This document shows, one piece after another, positions 5,298-6,686 of a stretch of 6,686 bases of DNA. The notes beneath the pieces were generated by a model, which saw only the letters and a list, made by a program, of their open reading frames with translations, made no database searches and was not told the origin of the DNA. This DNA is from DATHCB01 sp035319765 (GTDB lineage Archaea; Thermoproteota; Bathyarchaeia; Bathyarchaeales; SOJC01), in the NCBI GenBank assembly GCA_035319765.1, contig DATHCB010000134.1, forward strand, positions 1-6,686, in the 5' to 3' direction. Position 1 is the first letter of the stretch. Every line of letters starts with the position of its first letter. The translations under genes and the position numbers were made by a program.

Positions 5298-5356
5298 TTT
5301 ACCACTACAAGAATGGGATTTTGAATCTTTATCGTGGGTTCATATGTGTTAAATAA
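5270..5356 (+). CDS. Possible 28-residue peptide upstream of the pilin gene
   Basis: An ATG at 5270 opens a 28-codon frame encoding a basic, aromatic-rich peptide beginning MNFLQKFKMLYHYKNGIL and ending FICVK, with stop TAA at 5354-5356. A TATA-like TTTTTAAAA at about 5240-5248 lies some 26 bp before the ATG, which would make a leaderless transcript. The stop overlaps the pilin TATA box and the start lies inside the hairpin at 5268-5297. There is no homology clue, and chance is quite possible. Confidence 0.2.
   Translation: MNFLQKFKMLYHYKNGILNLYRGFICVK
5349..5356 (+). promoter_or_regulatory. TATA box of the pilin gene
   Basis: TTAAATAA predicts a transcript start at about 5378-5380, giving a nearly leaderless message if translation begins at ATG 5384. 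The 17-bp palindrome at 5362-5378 fills the space between this box and the predicted transcript start. Confidence 0.55.
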
Positions 5357-5361
5357 TCTTT

Positions 5362-5378
5362 TTCGTAAAGTTTACGAA
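5362..5378. promoter_or_regulatory. Perfect 17-bp palindrome in the pilin promoter, candidate repressor operator
   Basis: TTCGTAAA and TTTACGAA are exact inverted 8-bp arms around a single G. The site lies between the TATA box (5349-5356) and the predicted transcript start (about 5379), where a bound dimer would block RNA polymerase. This makes repression the likely mode. The protein that binds it is unknown; the RHH/V4R regulator upstream is one candidate, though its own putative operator has a different sequence. Confidence 0.6.
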
Positions 5379-5383
5379 GCAAG

Positions 5384-5875
5384 ATGAGGTGTGACTTGAC
5401 CTTGTTTAGGATGTTAAAGTCTAAGAAGGGTATTTCGCCAATCTTGGCCACTTTGTTACTTATAGTAATTGCAGTTGCAGCCATTATTGTTACGTATGCT
5501 TGGGTCATGACTTACGTGGGAACACAAACGACGAAGGCAGGGGTGATGATCAACTATGAAAATGTAAGATGGTATGGTACTCCAACTGATGCTGCGCAGA
5601 ACAGAACAGACATTGTCATAGTTAATTCTGGGACCTCTACCGTAGCGATCGTGCGTGTATACTTGGGCACTTCCGCAGACGACACAGTGCCAGTGCCTTC
5701 AAGTTCTCTGCTGGGAATAAATGCAACTATTCAGCAAGGAAAAACAGCGACGATAACTATTCTGTGGCCAATTGCAGGCGTCGGAACCACATGGAACCAC
5801 AGTCAAACCTACTACTTCGTCGTAGCAACCGACCCAGGAACCCAGCCGCTCACGTTTTCATACGCCGTACAGTAG
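5384..5875 (+). CDS. Archaeal type IV pilin (class III signal peptide)
   Basis: The 163-residue prepilin has the archaeal type IV pilin/archaellin N-terminus: a short basic leader ending KSKKG, cleavage expected after Gly16, then the hydrophobic helix ISPILATLLLIVIAVAAIIV at 17-36, which packs in the filament core. The remainder (about 50-163) is a small beta-rich head with sequons at N73, N113 and N138 and no Cys after the signal. It should be processed by a prepilin peptidase, and such a gene lies 103 bp downstream. Start choice is open. ATG 5384 fits a near-leaderless transcript. TTG 5396 has GAGGTG 4 nt upstream. ATG 5411 gives the shortest leader (MLKSKKG), closest to typical archaeal pilins. 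The 17-bp palindrome upstream suggests tight regulation. Adhesion or surface attachment is the usual role. An archaellin is less likely because no archaellum genes are nearby. Confidence 0.9.
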   Translation: MRCDLTLFRMLKSKKGISPILATLLLIVIAVAAIIVTYAWVMTYVGTQTTKAGVMINYENVRWYGTPTDAAQNRTDIVIVNSGTSTVAIVRVYLGTSADDTVPVPSSSLLGINATIQQGKTATITILWPIAGVGTTWNHSQTYYFVVATDPGTQPLTFSYAVQ

Positions 5876-5920
5876 CTTTGCTTCCCCAATAGCCTCTGCT
5901 TCGCAATCTTCGATTTGAAA

Positions 5921-5928
5921 AATATATC
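5921..5928 (+). promoter_or_regulatory. TATA box of the prepilin peptidase gene
   Basis: AATATATC within an A/T-rich stretch predicts a transcript start near 5951. That gives a leader of about 28 nt containing GGTGA (5969-5973), five bases before ATG 5979. The peptidase therefore seems to have its own promoter rather than relying only on the pilin transcript. Confidence 0.5.
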
Positions 5929-5978
5929 TTATTACCCCTCCATATAGTAGCAGTGGACGTGAAGAATCGGTGAGTTTG

Positions 5979-6686
5979 ATGAGTTATCGGGCGGACACTT
6001 TTTTGGAGGGGCTGCAGGTATTTGTATCGTTGGTTTTTCTGTTTTACGCTTCTTGGAGCGACCTGAAAACTCGTGAAGTCAGCAACGTCGTTTGGGCGCT
6101 TTTTGCTCCTATAGGCTTGACTTTGACTTTGATACAGTTATTCTTCTTTGAAGCTGGCTCCAGCGGGCAGTTTTTTTGGTTCGGTATTTCTGTGGGAATC
6201 ACCTCCATGTTGGCTTTAGCTCTATTCTACGCTGGAGCCTACGGCGGCGCAGACGCCAAAGCGTTGATCTGCCTTTCGCTCACGCTTCCGTTCTATCCGA
6301 CGAACTTTATCAACTTGGCTTCAGATTCGCCCATCTTTCCTTTAAGCGTGTTCAGCAACGCGGTTATAATCGCTGCATTAAGCGTAGTATACGTGCTGCT
6401 CAGAAACATCGTTTGGCAACAACGAACGGGTAAGCCATTCTTCGAAGGCTTTAAAGGAGAGTCTATGGGACGAAAATTTCTGACTCTTCTAAGCGGCTAC
6501 AAAATAAGGCTGGACAAGCTAGAAAAAGACGAGTTCCTCTACCCACTCGAAGACGTCCAAAAATCAGAAACAGGCGAAACGAAAAGAACACTCGTCGTCT
6601 TCCCCAAGGACGAAGAAAGAGAAGACATAGTTCAAAGAATAGTCGCTACAGCGAAGCAGCAAACGAATATTGATTGGGTTTGGGCG
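5979..6686 (+). CDS. Archaeal prepilin peptidase, A24 family (FlaK/PibD-like; 3' end outside window)
   Basis: The first 236 residues are present and the frame is open to the last base. This is a membrane aspartyl protease that cuts class III signal peptides after the conserved Gly of prepilins and archaellins on the cytoplasmic side. The two catalytic aspartates are visible: Asp28 in WSDLKTREVSN after the first helix, and Asp92 in YGGADAKAL, the archaeal form of the GxGD motif. Hydrophobic helices are at about 10-26, 38-57, 65-87, 95-105 and 120-137. A long soluble charged region follows (about 140-236), like the C-terminal extension found in many archaeal A24 enzymes, so the protein is longer than short FlaK/PibD forms of about 230 residues. 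ATG 5979 is chosen for its GGTGA ribosome site; GTG 5970 is an alternative. The pilin just upstream is the obvious substrate. Confidence 0.9.
   Translation, partial: MSYRADTFLEGLQVFVSLVFLFYASWSDLKTREVSNVVWALFAPIGLTLTLIQLFFFEAGSSGQFFWFGISVGITSMLALALFYAGAYGGADAKALICLSLTLPFYPTNFINLASDSPIFPLSVFSNAVIIAALSVVYVLLRNIVWQQRTGKPFFEGFKGESMGRKFLTLLSGYKIRLDKLEKDEFLYPLEDVQKSETGETKRTLVVFPKDEEREDIVQRIVATAKQQTNIDWVWA

Noticed and set aside
6176..6433. Plus-strand 85-codon frame inside the prepilin peptidase
   Set aside because: It is an out-of-frame reading of a gene that carries both catalytic aspartate motifs.

Overview
The window reads as archaeal, most likely from an uncultured member of the Thermoproteota/TACK group such as Bathyarchaeia. 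That placement is inference from gene content and general family resemblance, not from a marker gene. The archaeal signals are an ADP-forming acyl-CoA synthetase, a CofE (coenzyme F420 ligase) family protein, a stand-alone Lrp/AsnC ligand-binding domain, a class III (type IV pilin-like) signal peptide, an archaeal A24 prepilin peptidase, TATA-box promoters about 26 bp ahead of starts, and a secreted protein rich in N-glycosylation sequons. No rRNA, tRNA, CRISPR array, insertion sequence or transposase was seen.

Left part (about 1-3053, all minus strand). In transcription order there may be two overlapping 58-residue small ORFs (3053-2877 speculative; 2887-2711 a likelier coiled-coil protein). 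An Lrp/AsnC-type domain with no HTH follows (2570-2322), then a CofE-family protein (2290-1445), then the first 458 residues of an ADP-forming acetate/acyl-CoA ligase (1374 to beyond base 1). A good TATA box overlaps the stop codon of the Lrp-like gene and probably drives the CofE-like and synthetase genes together.

Middle (about 3054-3308) is a divergent intergenic region. It has a 7-3-7 inverted repeat directly ahead of a strong TATA box. This serves a plus-strand regulator (3309-3851) with an N-terminal ribbon-helix-helix-like segment and a C-terminal V4R-like domain.

Right part (about 3926-6686, plus strand) looks like a cell-surface or appendage locus. A seven-helix membrane protein (3971-4648) sits 16 bp ahead of a secreted, unanchored, sequon-rich beta-type protein (4665-5198) that has a nearly perfect Shine-Dalgarno sequence and ends at an oligo-T terminator. 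A type IV pilin follows (5384-5875), with a perfect 17-bp palindrome between its TATA box and start. Last is a prepilin peptidase (5979 to beyond the end) that could process it. A working idea is that the locus makes one or two kinds of extracellular filament: a type IV pilus and perhaps a TasA/AbpA-like fibre. The assembly ATPase and platform protein are not in the window, and the fibre assignment is a hypothesis.
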